Positions 29,801-39,520 of a stretch of DNA of 64,000 bases are shown piece after piece. The notes under the pieces are model-generated. The model was not told the origin of the DNA. It did no database searches and saw only the letters and a list, made by a program, of their open reading frames with translations. The stretch spans positions 44,078,602 to 44,142,601 of the forward strand of contig NC_134850.1 of assembly GCF_965363235.1 (NCBI RefSeq), written 5' to 3'. Origin of the DNA: Mytilus galloprovincialis (taxonomy: Eukaryota; Mollusca; Bivalvia; Mytilida; Mytilidae). Every line of letters starts with the position of its first letter. Positions within the stretch are counted from its first letter, which is position 1. The position numbers and the translations under genes were made by a program.

Positions 29801-32290
29801 AATCAATACCTCAAATGGATAAAAATTCCAGGATATAATGTATTGTAAAATACTTGTTGCTCAATGCAGTATGCACTTTTTTTTTTAGAATAGATCAATA
29901 CAAAGTATAAATACCCATCGCAGAAATTTTATCTATATGCTGAAAACCTGATAATATCTATGCATGAACATTTCTAACATTAATTATTGCATTTTTAATT
30001 CACTAAAATTTGAATGAAAATTTTTATTTTTTATTTTTTAGGCATTATATGCTTCCAAGATAGTATCATATGCCCAGGGTTTTATGTTATTGAGGGAGGC
30101 TGCTAAGGAATTGAATTGGAAACTTAACATGGGAGGTATAGCCTTGATGTGGAGAGGAGGTTGTATTATCAGAAGGTAGGTTATCTTCTATCTTATTTAT
30201 TGATTTTTATTGTGGAATTTTAGACTGTTTAGAATTTTAGATTAAAAAACAAAAAAGTTAAGTAAGGGAGATAATTAACAAAATTTCATGTTTGGTTTAG
30301 AAAAGGATCTCTATTACCTCCCCTTTGCAACTTAATAAATTCTGATTATCTTTGTTATTTTCATAGCCTAATCTCTTAGTCTCTTACAATATCCCAATTC
30401 ACGATTTTCTTAATCTTAAAACATTTTACTATTCCCAATTACATTAATGAAAGAACGTAATAGGGACAATATTCATTTGTGCATTAATAATTTTTATTTA
30501 TGACTTTGAAGAAACTTTATAAATGAAAACAGTATTTATTTGTAGTGTGTTCTTAGGGAATATTAAACAAGCATTTGACAAGAAGCCAGATCTAAGTAAC
30601 TTATTGCTGGATGATTTCTTTAAAGGAGAAATACAGAAATGTCAGGTAAGGCCATGCAATAAAATATTCTGTTTGAGATTGAGGCCATGCAAGAAAAAGA
30701 TCTGTTTGTTTAGTCTGTGTTTAGAGCTAAATCGAGCTCAACCAAGATTTTTGTTTAAATCAGATAATAATATGAATTGTTGTTATTATTTAATTTTATG
30801 ACAAAATATGCAATACAATATGGCATATCTCTAAAAAGATGTATAGAAAAAAATGGAAAAAAATCATTTATTGAAAAAATCATTTACTCATTGCAATAAA
30901 CAATATGGACATGGAAGAAATATTTTACAAACATTCTGCTTGTAAAGTTTTTTAATGGTTAATTGATGCAAATAATATATTTATAATCTAACTCTATGTT
31001 GGAATTTTCAGGTAAGAAAATTAAATGAGAGACAATTCATTTGATTTCATTTGAATATCTTTAAAAAGGTCAAAATGAATGAATGAATGGATGTTGGGGG
31101 AATGAATGGCTCATTATGATTTATCCCACCTTTCAGAAAATTTAATTGATTATTGTTTTTCCCTTGAGCTTAAAATTCAGGGCCAAGCAACAATCATCAG
31201 AAATTATAAGAAGTGTTTTCTGACCCCAATTAAAAGTAGTTTTAGAAAACTCTCATTTGCAAAATGATTTTGGACCTTTTTTTTTATAATTTTCATTGAT
31301 ATTAATATTTTAGACTTCATGGCGTAAAGTAGTAGCAACAGCTGTTACATTAGGTGTTCCTACTCCTGCTTTCAGTACAGCATTAGGTTTCTTTAATTTA
31401 TATTTTAGACATCATGGCGTAAAGTTGTAGCAACAGCTGTTACATAAGGTGTACCTACACCTGCCTTCAGTACAGCATTAGCTTTCTTTAATTTATATTT
31501 TAGACATCATGGCGTAAAGTTGTAGCAACAGCTGTTACATTAGGTGTACCTACTCCTGCCTTCAGTACAGCATTAGCTTTCTTTGATGGGTATAGATCTG
31601 CAAGACTACCAGCCAATATGTTACAGGTATTTTTTAAATTATAAAGAGATGTTATTGAAACACTTATTTCATTGGCTACTTGCTACCTTTATATTCACAA
31701 TCAAATATGTTTTTACTAAGGAATATTTCAATCACAAATTTAAAGATAATATTGAGAACGAATGTCACAAATGAAACAAATATGAATAATAAATAGAAAT
31801 ACACAGACGTGTCACACATGCTAAGAATAACTTTGGTAACTGTAAAGGTGGTAGATGCCATTACAGGGAGATAACTCTGTAAAAATCAGCTAAACGTTTT
31901 AACCATGTTCTATTGTTAAGAGAATATTAAGCTTCTCAATGATCAAAATTAGTGTATGTCAAACTGCTATATATCGGATACAAATTTTCAGTTAAGTTAG
32001 TTTGTGAGTTTGTGGTTCAATTTTTTTTAAATTTTGATATTTTAGACGAAGGTTTATGGTTAATATTTTGTCAAAATTTTACGAAAATTAAATGAGCTAA
32101 ATTAATTTTAGTTGGGGTGTTTGGAACCAACTGATATTAAAATTAATATGTAATGTATTCACATTTTTAGGCACAAAGAGATTATTTTGGTGCCCACACT
32201 TACGAGTTACTAGACAACCCAGGGAAGTTCATACACACCAACTGGACCGGACATGGAGGGAATGTGTCTTCAACTACATACCAAGTTTGA
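11837..32290 (+). CDS. PGD: 6-phosphogluconate dehydrogenase (decarboxylating), fourteen exons
   Basis: Oxidatively decarboxylates 6-phosphogluconate to ribulose 5-phosphate with reduction of NADP, in the cytosolic pentose phosphate pathway. Exons: 11837-11847, 22442-22517, 23344-23523, 24154-24219, 25207-25325, 26202-26268, 26586-26720, 28129-28254, 28466-28529, 29114-29244, 30042-30175, 30546-30645, 31504-31626, 32171-32290. The spliced frame is 483 codons, as in human PGD. Visible motifs: the NADP-binding GLAVMG (11-16) and NRT (34-36), the [20 protein letters not shown] substrate loop, [20 protein letters not shown] with catalytic K184 and E191, KGTGKWT, and the C-terminal R447 and H453 that reach the neighbouring subunit in the homodimer. 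Nothing essential is missing. Intron 1 is 10.6 kb and repeat-filled. Exon 13 is preceded by two partial tandem copies. Identification is very secure; the short exon 1 is deduced from ATG, phase and a consensus donor. Confidence 0.97.
12119..12385 (+). mobile_element. tRNA-derived SINE
   Basis: The head resembles a tRNA gene: an A box within TGGCCAAGTGGTCTAAG and a B box in GTGAATTCGAACCC about 60 bp later. A body follows with the conserved-looking block GGTTTTCTCTGGGCCCACTC and TTCCTCCACCAATAAAAAC. There is no cloverleaf 3' half, so it is not a working tRNA. It is the better preserved of two copies in PGD intron 1. Confidence 0.8.
13912..14186. repeat. 33-bp tandem repeat, eight copies
   Basis: The unit TCAGACTTAGGCTTCTTTTT plus ACTTATTCTAACA repeats with starts at 13930, 13963, 13996, 14030, 14063, 14096, 14129 and 14162. 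One unit carries an extra T. Because 33 is a multiple of three it creates a long false reading frame of 11-residue repeats. It lies in PGD intron 1. Confidence 0.92.
15056..16474. mobile_element. 1.4-kb element bounded by a 14-bp inverted repeat
   Basis: AGTGTTCTCCCCAG at 15056-15069 is matched perfectly in inverse at 16461-16474. Just inside the left end is a perfect 24-bp palindrome (15077-15100) centred on GCGGTACCGC, followed by three ~20-bp units of the form CGCGACGCTATAATTATTAC. The rest is AT-rich with no recognised protein. It is probably a non-autonomous element; no target-site duplication is clear. It lies in PGD intron 1. Confidence 0.6.
17395..17605 (+). mobile_element. Degraded tRNA-headed SINE copy
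   Basis: A diverged relative of 12119-12385. It keeps a B-box-like GAGTTTGATCC and the body block GGTTCTCTCTGGGTTCTCTT with TAGATAAAAACTTGCCAC, and a tail TTCTAAACACC. The A-box part is largely lost. Confidence 0.55.
17680..20345 (+). mobile_element. Retroelement tail split by a 2.3-kb mosaic insertion
   Basis: The tail begins inverted at 17680-17751 (GATGTGGTATGAGTGCCAAT). It continues forward at 17752-17875 (GGATCCCGCTAACATGTTTA to TTTGTTTTTC) and resumes at ~20148-20345 (ACATAAATAAGGCCGTTAGT to ATCATACCACATCTTC). Alignment with the uninterrupted copy at 51300-51634 shows that ~2.27 kb (17876-20147) was inserted. The insert starts TACGACTGCAAAAATTTTAA and carries GGTCGTATA near both ends. 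It is non-coding and built of four tandem families. Confidence 0.75.
17965..19540. repeat. Four stacked tandem repeat families inside one insertion
   Basis: (a) About four units of ~157 bp (17965-18590) containing ACAAGGTTTATGACCACAAA. (b) Four units of ~125-130 bp (18590-19100) containing CTTTGATATGC, alternating as ABAB. (c) Three units of ~35 bp (19116-19220) around GCACAATAGCAAGAAAT. (d) Two units of ~167 bp (from about 19255 and 19420) containing TTTGCCAGACATGACTATGA. Confidence 0.85.
20878..22143. mobile_element. 1.27-kb fold-back element with nested perfect palindromes
   Basis: Outer inverted ends: TAATTCCACCTTATGTAATA with ATTTTGATTGGATGA at the left, and the inverse CAACCAATCAAAATC with TATAAGGTGTAATTA at the right. 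Inside are a hairpin at 21519-21602 and a second at 21613-21757 whose two 46-bp arms (21613-21658 and 21712-21757) are perfectly complementary. Many copies of GGTATTTGCC-like sequence recur. There is no protein. It ends 298 bp before PGD exon 2. Confidence 0.8.
22442..22517 (+). CDS. PGD: PGD exon 2
   Basis: Residues 4-29, with the dinucleotide-binding GLAVMG. The acceptor is TATTTTTCAG, the donor GTAAGT; the first base completes lysine 4. Confidence 0.95.
23344..23523 (+). CDS. PGD: PGD exon 3
   Basis: Residues 30-89, [14 protein letters not shown] to DDFIAKL. It includes the NRT residues that select NADP through the 2'-phosphate, and KKPRR. Acceptor TTTTTCAG, donor GTAAAT. Confidence 0.97.
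24154..24219 (+). CDS. PGD: PGD exon 4
   Basis: Residues 90-111, [20 protein letters not shown] followed by TN. Acceptor ATTTTTTAG, donor GTAAGT. Confidence 0.96.
24271..24870 (+). repeat. Three partial copies of a dispersed repeat
   Basis: The block CATCGCAACTCCTCTCAAAC, CAGAATTTCACGAAACCTTC and TAGATAATAAGGACATA occurs in full at 24277-24450 and 24695-24860, and partly at 24520-24625. The two fuller copies each begin with ATACCCCAC-type sequence and a CGTCCGTC-rich stretch. It lies in PGD intron 4. Confidence 0.7.
25207..25325 (+). CDS. PGD: PGD exon 5
   Basis: Residues 112-151, including [20 protein letters not shown], the substrate-binding loop. It ends after two bases of tryptophan 151. 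Donor GTAAGT. Confidence 0.97.
25853..26067. mobile_element. 215-bp MITE, TACTGCAAACCAACTTA ends
   Basis: The left end TACTGCAAACCAACTTA and the right end AATTAGTTGGTTTACAGTA are inverted copies with few mismatches. The core contains GCG-rich islands (TTCGCG, CTCGCGAAAGTCGC). It lies in PGD intron 5. Confidence 0.75.
26202..26268 (+). CDS. PGD: PGD exon 6
   Basis: Completes W151 and continues to residue 173: [20 protein letters not shown] then DW. Acceptor TTTTATTTTAG, donor GTAAGA. Confidence 0.96.
26586..26720 (+). CDS. PGD: PGD exon 7 (catalytic)
   Basis: Residues 174-218, with [20 protein letters not shown], holding the catalytic lysine 184 and glutamate 191. Acceptor TTATTCAAG, donor GTAGGT. 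Confidence 0.97.
26780..26997. mobile_element. 218-bp MITE, TACTGTAAATTCAGAAATT ends
   Basis: The left TACTGTAAATTCAGAAATT is mirrored by AATTTCTGAATGTACAGTA at the right. Inner blocks with CGCAATAAT are also inverted. It is the fuller relative of 8993-9141. It lies in PGD intron 7. Confidence 0.85.
27246..28005. mobile_element. 0.76-kb fold-back element carrying CRE-like sites
   Basis: Long imperfect arms: left ~27257-27490 (GAGAGTGGATAAATATCGTA, GGCATGGTCACCTTTTTTCA), right ~27711-27905 as the inverse. A further terminal hairpin lies at 27848-27999 (CGTGTATTACGATATTTCTC and its inverse). Perfect TGACGTCA sites occur at 27399-27406, 27470-27477 and 27743-27750. A fragment of the same family in opposite orientation is at 44372-44580. 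It lies in PGD intron 7. Confidence 0.75.
28129..28254 (+). CDS. PGD: PGD exon 8
   Basis: Residues 219-260, [20 protein letters not shown] onward to DTAGQ. Acceptor TTTGACAG, donor GTATAC. Confidence 0.96.
28466..28529 (+). CDS. PGD: PGD exon 9
   Basis: Residues 261-281 plus one base: [20 protein letters not shown] then I. It holds the substrate-binding KGTGKW. Donor GTTTGT. Confidence 0.96.
29114..29244 (+). CDS. PGD: PGD exon 10
   Basis: Completes alanine 282 and runs to residue 325: [20 protein letters not shown] to FINDIKY. Acceptor TTTTTCAG, donor GTAAGT. Confidence 0.96.
30042..30175 (+). CDS. PGD: PGD exon 11
   Basis: Residues 326-369 plus two bases: [20 protein letters not shown] and later [14 protein letters not shown]. 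Acceptor ATTTTTTAG, donor GTAGGT. Confidence 0.97.
30546..30645 (+). CDS. PGD: PGD exon 12
   Basis: Completes serine 370 and runs to 403: [20 protein letters not shown], then [12 protein letters not shown]. Acceptor TTATTTGTAG, donor GTAAGG. Confidence 0.96.
31314..31503 (+). repeat. PGD: Two decoy copies of the PGD exon 13 start, 95-bp period
   Basis: The acceptor plus the first ~80 bp of exon 13 is repeated at 31314, 31409 and 31504, exactly 95 bp apart. Copies 1 and 2 end in TTTCTTTAATTTATATTTTAG, fusing exon sequence to the intron end. Ninety-five is not a multiple of three. Copy 2 has an in-frame TAA at 31445-31447, and copy 1 read on into copy 2 also stops, so using either acceptor would truncate the protein. 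Copies 2 and 3 differ at two sites in the shared exon part; copy 1 differs from copy 3 at five, four of them synonymous. Confidence 0.95.
31504..31626 (+). CDS. PGD: PGD exon 13, the complete copy
   Basis: Residues 404-444: [20 protein letters not shown] through [14 protein letters not shown]. Acceptor TATATTTTAG, donor GTATTT. Two partial tandem copies with their own acceptors lie directly upstream (31314 and 31409); only this one continues into the FFDGY part and keeps the frame into exon 14. Confidence 0.95.
32171..32290 (+). CDS. PGD: PGD exon 14 and stop
   Basis: Residues 445-483 and [17 protein letters not shown] with R447 and H453, then [18 protein letters not shown]. Acceptor CATTTTTAG. 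Confidence 0.97.
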   Translation, partial: AQRDYFGAHTYELLDNPGKFIHTNWTGHGGNVSSTTYQV

Positions 32291-33400
32291 TAAACATCAT
32301 TCCATATACCAAATTTTATTTAGACTTGTGATAGTATTAGACTAATTTTATTAAGTTTTTCTCTATCTGTTACTGCATAATTTATGATTGGTATTTCAAA
32401 GTGCTATTTCTACAAGAACTTTATTGTATTATATTGATCATGTTGAAATTGGTTGATTGTGGTAGACTATTGGAAATTAACCAAAATATTGATTTAGATA
32501 TTTAAAAATTTAATAATTTATTCAAATCATTAATGTGTAATTCTAGCATGTATACAATTATATTTTCTGAATTTACAGTCAAGTAGTAATCTTTAATTTT
32601 TACATTCAGTGCATTTCATTGACTTACTGTTTCAGACACAGGCTTATTGCATGTATAAACAAGTCAGCATTTTGTATCATTTATCTTGTTGTACCATGGT
32701 TATCATGATGAAGTTTCATATAATAAGATTCATTTAGTTTTTATAAAGAGAAAATAATAAATGAGATAAAAAAAAAACATTGTTACATAGTATATAATTG
32801 TTATGTATGAATATCACAATGAAAATAATATAAAAAATAAATATCTTACATGAGAATTACAATATTATTGTTATATATATCTTAATGTTTATTAATTAAA
32901 ATGGATAAATTTTGATATAGCCATTTTATGTCATGCTTATTTGTTCCAGAGCCTTCAAACAGTCCTAACTTTTAATGTCACTAATGAGATTTATGTATAC
33001 AAAATGCATGTCTGGCATACTAAATTATATGGCTGCTGTCTTTGACAAGTTTTTACTTCACATGTAAATTTCCATAAGTTTTTATTACAGAAATATAAGT
33101 ATAATTATATTGAAATGGTCTAATGATGACATAAATAAAATATATAGAAAACTTCAAATTTTAGAAAACAAGTAGGTCAAACGTTAAACTACTATTGTTG
33201 TAAGTACTGGTTTGCTTATTTTCAGCAGAACTTGAAACTTGCATAAAAAGAAACAATATTTTACAAAATCATTTCTAAAAGCTATCATTTCATAGAAATG
33301 ATAATCAATTTACAATATAAAGTTCATTAGTGTGCAATCATGTGCCATCTATTTTTTTACAATAAAAAGTTTATATATGTATCATCACAAATGAAGGAGG
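32291..33400 (+). other. PGD: Probable PGD 3' UTR and flank
   Basis: AT-rich, no coding exon seen. Plus-strand AATAAA hexamers occur at 32756-32761, 32836-32841 and 33361-33366, any of which could end the message. A solo MITE end (CTGAATTTACAGT) lies at ~32568-32579. The true 3' end cannot be chosen from sequence. Confidence 0.5.
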
Positions 33401-35918
33401 AATATCTAGTGGTTTTTTTTTTTTATTTCTTTATCTTAAAATATCTTGCAAAGCTATGAAGATGCTTCTTTCAAGCTTTTTTTAGTCATTAGCAAGGTTT
33501 AAATTTTAATTTCTGTACTAGATTTTTGGTGTGATCACTTATATTGAATTTACAATGTCGCTAACAAATGTGATCCATTTCAGAGTATAATTTGTGGTTT
33601 TTTCACATAACCATATAATGAATTAATGTCAAATTTGTGTCAAATCTATATGAACAAACTGAAAATAAATGATCTCAATTTACATATGATATGCTCCACA
33701 TATATGCTCTGCTTTGTTGTTTTCACTGTATTTTTACATAGTCTGTTATGAGAGGTGGATCAAACACTCTACAAAATGTTTTAACATCAAGCGTTTGGAC
33801 ATCTTATATGTAACACAATTGTTAATGTCATTTTGTTTGCCATCAAGGCAAAAAGCATTTCCCTATAATTTCAAAGACACATACAACATTATTTAAGCAT
33901 TTGACATCTCAGACAAAAAGAGATTTTTTACTTGAGTATCATAAGGTTAACTGAAACTTGAGATTCGCATATTCTCATTAATTCCATGAGTTAAAATGAA
34001 TCTGCAGAAACACACATCAATGATATATCTGTTGCTTATGTTGTTTTTTTTTTTTTAGATATTCGTTATAAGAATAATGTTAACCAGAAAATATTTGTTT
34101 TAGTTTCATGTTTGATATTTTAGTGTAAGCTTTTATCTAAATAATTAAAATATTACGAGACAAACAAAATTGTTATAGGCAACTAAAAACATACAAAAGG
34201 GGGAAAGGCAATACTGAAGACAATCAAGTAATGTATTTCCATTTTCAGGAAAATAAGAATGCATGAAAATTTCCTGGTGTGCAGTATATTTGTAACAAAT
34301 ATCTAATGAATCTAACATCTATATGATATATTTCTAGCCATAATTTGCAATAAAATATACATTTGAATGTATTCCGGAATTGAATTTTGTTGGACTAAGA
34401 AACGCCAAAGGATACTTATGAGGCCATCATGCTTTCCTTAACTGGTTGTTATTGAATAGACTTTTTTATACATTTGTTTTACTGCTGAGCCAGATTTAAA
34501 AGTGAAAGGTGGCCTTGAAAAATGAGTCCAACCTCACCATGTGTTCCTATGCCTGTCCAATTTCAGGAACCTCTTTTGTTATATTTTAATGTGCTTTATC
34601 ATTGAGGGTGGGTTGTAGATATGGCAGATGTATGATAGTATGTTTAAAAAATCACAGTGTTTTCTATAATTTGGAGATTTAAAGAATGACATGTTGTTAG
34701 GACACTCATTTATTTTCCAGATTCATTGGGGATGAAGAACTCCTTTGATTTTGAGGTAACTAGGTCAAAGGTAAATGTCTCAGTAGCAATAGACAGATTA
34801 AGTTGATGCAAAATTGTGTGACTTTAAACCATATCAACTTTGCTGACGGTTGCAATTCTATAAGTAGAGTGCAATTTTGGGAACTTTTTGGTTTGCAGGC
34901 AAATTCTATTGAGGTGTGAACCAGATCTTTATCAATATTTGGTTGGGAAAGGGTGACTGCGCAGTTGATGTTGAGGTAACTAGGCCATATGTCAAGATCA
35001 CAGGCACTTGTCTCTCTATATATATCTTTAATATATCATAAAGAAAAAAATCTAAGATAAGTGCCTGTGGTCAAGATCAACAATTAATAGACATGTAAAT
35101 ATTGACAAGTTTTTTTAAGTGTAAATCAAACCATGCATCCAATCATTATCAATATCACCTTCACATATCCTGACTTTAAAATGTATATCGGTCGTAATAA
35201 GTGCATTTTATGTCAGTAGGTCAAGGTAACAGTATCTATGTAGACTAAAATTTATGAAAACTTTTGTTTTCCCATCAATAACGAAAGAGATGAGATCTTT
35301 TGTTGATTATGTGTCTAAAAAAAAGAATCCTATTGATTTTGACCACACTGTGTCAGAGAACAAGGTCATTGCAAATATTAAAAGACTAAAATTTGAGCAT
35401 TTTATGATTTTCAGATTATATACTTAAAATCATTCAGCACATTATTATTTATGTTTTTAGGTTCATGCAATCAAAACCTTATGGGACTGACTTGATATCT
35501 TAACCTCCCAAGGCTTATCACTACCTTTTTGATACACATAATATAGTGCATTGATCATAACAGTCTATACATCCTATCCATGAACATTTCAAGAAATTTA
35601 TGGATGTAATATATGCTCAGATATTCAAGGTACAAAATGATGTTACAAGAAAAGTACATAACTTTTGCAAGGTGCAGGAATCTAATAACTCTTGTAAAAA
35701 TATAAATAATGTCATTGTTGAAATCATCTTTATAATGGGAAATGTAGTATTTTCTGTCCTGCACATTGTCATGTTCAAGTCTTAAAAGATTAGTCCACCT
35801 CATGTCACTCAGTGGTAAATTAATTGCATTAGCGTCTAAGGGAAACCTCACAACCTGTTGAAATCATAATCTTGTGATTATTGTGACAGATTTAAGGATT
35901 TTATACACATGATAATGA
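33401..35918. other. Intergenic stretch with old repeat traces
   Basis: No exon recognised on either strand. Between about 34730 and 35400, short blocks such as GAGGTAACTAGGTCAAAGGT and AGTAGGTCAAGGTAAC recur at roughly 200-bp spacing, suggesting a decayed tandem or dispersed repeat. A small hairpin (34999-35075) has arms CACAGGCACTTGTC and GATAAGTGCCTGTG around an AT-rich loop. Confidence 0.5.
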
Positions 35919-36131
35919 TTACCTTAGCTGTATTTGGCCAAGCCTTCATGAATCATCAATGCTCTTCAACTTCGTTTTATATTGAGTTTTTATAAAAAGA
36001 AAACGTATTCCAGCGTCACAGAGGAGTCTTTTGTAGATGAAACGCGAGTCTGGTGAGGAAAGTTATAAACCTGTTGTCTTTGATGAGTTGTTTTTTACAA
36101 CCTCTGGGTCGATGCTTCTGCTGGTGATGGT
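35919..36131 (-). repeat. ACGCG-family repeat, diverged copy
   Basis: Contains ACCTTAGCTGTATTTGGCCA, AATGCTCTTCAACTT, GTAGATGAAACGCGAGTCTG and GGGTCGATGCTTCTGCTGG, in the same order as the copy at 37130-37472. The family is described at 42604-43036. Confidence 0.7.
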
Positions 36132-36289
36132 TTCTTTTGAAATATCAGTAATACAGTCATATTCATATTTTAACGTTCTTCAAAACTTTTAAAAATTGTT
36201 AGAAATGCTGTGGATGTTCTGTCCTAGAAGATTACATGAGCTGTATATGGTAAAATCTTTTCTCAATGGTCTATAACTTTGTTTTTCAT

Positions 36290-36385
36290 TTGGCCTTTTG
36301 ATATGTTTTATTTGAGGGTCATTGATGAGTCTGTTGAAGAAGAAACGCGCACTTGGCTTACAAAATTATAAACCTGTCATGTCAG
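36290..36385 (-). repeat. ACGCG-family repeat, fragment
   Basis: Keeps TTTGAGGGTCATTGATGAGT and GAAACGCGCACTTGGC followed by AAATTATAAACCTG. Confidence 0.65.
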
Positions 36386-37129
36386 TTACCTCTGTGTTTA
36401 ATATCAATTTCTTCCCATAATCATGCATCATGGCAACCTTTCAGTCAGTAATGAAAGCTAGGAATGTGTTCACTACATATGTATGGTACACATTTCTTCC
36501 TTCATGCGAACATTTGACCATCTATTTGATAAGGGACTTTCCGTTTTGATTTTTTTCTCGGAGTTCAGTATTTTTGTGATTTTAGTAGTAAATGAAAGTC
36601 GTGTGAAAGTTTCTTATGTGAGAGGTAGAAATATCGTCCTATGTTTAGTTTTCATGCCCCCTGACCCCTGACAACCTGTCGGTCAGTAGTAATTCCAAGA
36701 AATGTGTCGTTTACTCTAGACGGGTAAATACTTAATCTGTTCGGCAGTAGTGAATGTAGGGACAATTGCAGTAAAATATGGAAAGAGTTGGTGAAATTTC
36801 TTTATATCATATTTTCAGCTTTCAGGCGAACCATGACAATCTATTAGTCAGTAATAAATGCAAGGCTATACCAGTTTCCTGTGTTTTCATTGTAAAAATC
36901 TCTTCCTGCGTTCAATTTTCATTCTAGACCTGATATATGTTAGCCAGTAGTTAATGAAGAACTTTTTAGGTTACCTGTGTATGATAGAAATTTACCCTTC
37001 ACATATGAACCATACACATACCATAAACACAGATTAAATCAAAACACAATGATTCGCATGTAAACTGTACTAAGGCGTTGATTTTTGTCCATACACTATG
37101 TTACTGAAAATGTTATTCCCATCTACCCT

Positions 37130-37472
37130 ACAGATTGTAAGGGTGGACGTTTCGTCCCCGAGGGTATCACCAGCCCAGTAGTCAACACTTCGGTGTTGAC
37201 ATGAATATCAATAATGTGGTCATTTTTATAAATTTCCTGTTCACAAAACTATGAATTTTTCGAAAAACTAAGGATTTTCTTATCCCAGGCATAGATTACC
37301 TTAGCTGTATTTGGCACAACTTTTTGGAATTTTGGATCCTCAATGCTCTTCAACTTTTTACTTGTTTGGCTTTATACATATTTGGATTTGAGCGTCACTG
37401 ATGAGTCTTATGTAGACGAAACGCGCGTCTGGCGTACTAAATTATAATCCTGGTACCTTTGATAACTATTAA
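37130..37472 (-). repeat. ACGCG-family repeat, near full length
   Basis: Runs from GTGGACGTTTCGTCCCCGAG and GTATCACCAGCCCAGTAGTC through TTAGCTGTATTTGGCACAAC and CAATGCTCTTCAACTTTTTA to AACGCGCGTCTGGCGTAC. It pairs as an inverted repeat with 37945-38185. Confidence 0.85.
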
Positions 37473-37944
37473 CATGAAACTGAATATGAGCAGATACGTC
37501 GATTATACTAACAACTAACCGTCAAAGCCATGGGGTTTTCTTCTAAATGTCTGATCGTCGCAGTTCGTATGAAAACTGAACATACGTACACATGTCTATA
37601 CCTATACCATACACACAGGTAGCTTAGATAGTATTATTATATTTACCACTGACTGACAGCAAGTGTATTAGAGTTCCATGAACACTGAACATATGAATAA
37701 TGTTTATGTGAAACTAATGAACATACAGGAGGTAGTAATGATAAGACTATTTCAATAATCATGTTTACCGTGCTTTGTATAGCATTAAAAATTATAAACC
37801 TTGCAAAATTAATTCTTTGTTATTATGATTTAATATACAATTTTGTATATTAAGGCTTACATGTTGAATTAGACTGACTGATTTCAGAAATTATTTCAAC
37901 GTCATTTTTAGATATTATTTCTTTGCTCAATGATTGCTCAATAG

Positions 37945-38185
37945 ATACCAGGATTATAATTTAGTACGCTAGACGCGTTTCGTCTACATACATGTAAAAC
38001 TCATCAGTGACGCTCATATTAAAAAAGTTAAGCCAAACAAGTACAAAGTTGAAGAGCTTTTAGGATCCAAAATTCCAAAAGGTTGTGCCAAATACGGCTA
38101 AGGTAATCTATGCTTGGGATAAGAAAATTCTAAGTTTTTCGAAAAATTCAAAATTTTGTAAACAGGAAATTTAAAACAAATGACC
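37945..38185 (+). repeat. ACGCG-family repeat, partner of the inverted pair
   Basis: Starts GATACCAGGATTATAATTTA and continues through TTCGTCTACA, TCATCAGTGACGCTC, AAGTTGAAGAGC and AAATTCCAAAAGGTTGTGCC to AAACAGGAAATTTA. Together with 37130-37472 it could form a long stem with a loop of about 470 bp. Confidence 0.85.
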
Positions 38186-38689
38186 ATTTTTTTTTTCTTT
38201 TTATAAATTCTTAATAATTACCTACATTTTGACTGATAAATGTTTTTAAACGATTACATGTGTCTTAAAAAGTGTTAGCTATTTTCTTATTTAACTACTG
38301 CATTGTACTGGTGTGTCGGTTATTATTTGTTTCTTTAATGTTGACAGTGCACATTTTCAAAGTAATTTTCAGAAGTAAATATTAAATTTCACTCTTTAGA
38401 AAGAACCGGCAAAATAACAAATTCACTATATTGCTGGTGCTAGTAAAATAACCATTTCTGTAGAAATAGGCTGTTTTACCGGCTTGAATTAAGTTATCTT
38501 AATTCAGAGCAGTCTGGTGCCGGCAAAATATTTACTGCCAAAAGCCAACATCTGGTTTTAAACAATATCCATCTACTTAGTTGTTTAATATTTATCATAA
38601 CTCCGTATGAAATTAAAGTTTAGAAAAGAAAACTAACGAAAAGAAAGAAAAGATATATATTTATAAAAAAGTTAAATAAAAAAAAAAAA

Positions 38690-39270
38690 AACTGAACTCC
38701 GAGAAAAATTCAAAACGGAAAGTCCCTAATCAAATGACAAAATCAAAAGCTCAAACACATCAAACAGATGGGTAACAACTTTTATACTCCAGACCTGGTA
38801 GAGGCATTTTCTTATGTAGAACATGGTGGATTGAGCCTGGTTTTATAGCTAGCTCAACCTCTTACTTGTATGACAGTCGCATCAAATTCCATGATATTGA
38901 CAACGATGCGTGAACAAAACAAACAGACATGATAGGTAAAAATGTCAGCAGCAGTCAACATTGTGTTATAATCTTAATCATTAAAAAAACATACAAAATT
39001 GTAGCAAAGAAGCACAAAACGGCATATAGACTAAGCATAATAGCAAAAATTAAAGACAAGAATACACAAATGTATCAAAGTACAATAACACAACAACGGG
39101 ATGTATATTAACAGAGACACGTCATATATATGTAACAAGAGACGTAAAAAGGCATATAGAAAAAGCCTATAGCACAAATGAAAGACAAGCAACAAACAAG
39201 TTTTCGAAGTAACACCAAAAGGCATATAGACATAGTACATTAGCAAAAATGAAAGACAAGAATATGAGCT
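38690..39270. repeat. Dispersed repeat with GGCATATAGA sub-repeats
   Basis: Begins ACTGAACTCCGAGAAAAATT and CAAAACGGAAAGTCCCTAAT. A shorter copy is at 59965-60035 and an inverted trace at ~36522-36570. Three sub-repeats (near 39021, 39150 and 39219) each contain GGCATATAGA and AAAGACAAG. Open frames here are short and unrelated between copies. Class unknown. Confidence 0.65.
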
Positions 39271-39520
39271 TTAAGTGAAATTTGCTGTTATAAAATAGCG
39301 GAAATGATTTAAATTAAGGAATGTAACTCCATAATGCATAGTTTCTATACTGGTTTCGGCTCTTACACACCTGTCGATTGAGACTGTAATAGAAGTCTCA
39401 GTTTTCTGTTAATGTACGCTCTGCTACGATAATATCAGCCATTGAATTTCAAATATTTTGGCCTGAGTATCACTGAAGAGACATTGATTGGTGTAGTAAA
39501 ATTGTAAACGTTAATGTTAT

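Noticed and set aside
31314-31503. Mutually exclusive alternative exons in PGD
   Set aside because: Copies 1 and 2 lack the second half of exon 13 and do not keep the frame into exon 14, so they cannot substitute for it.
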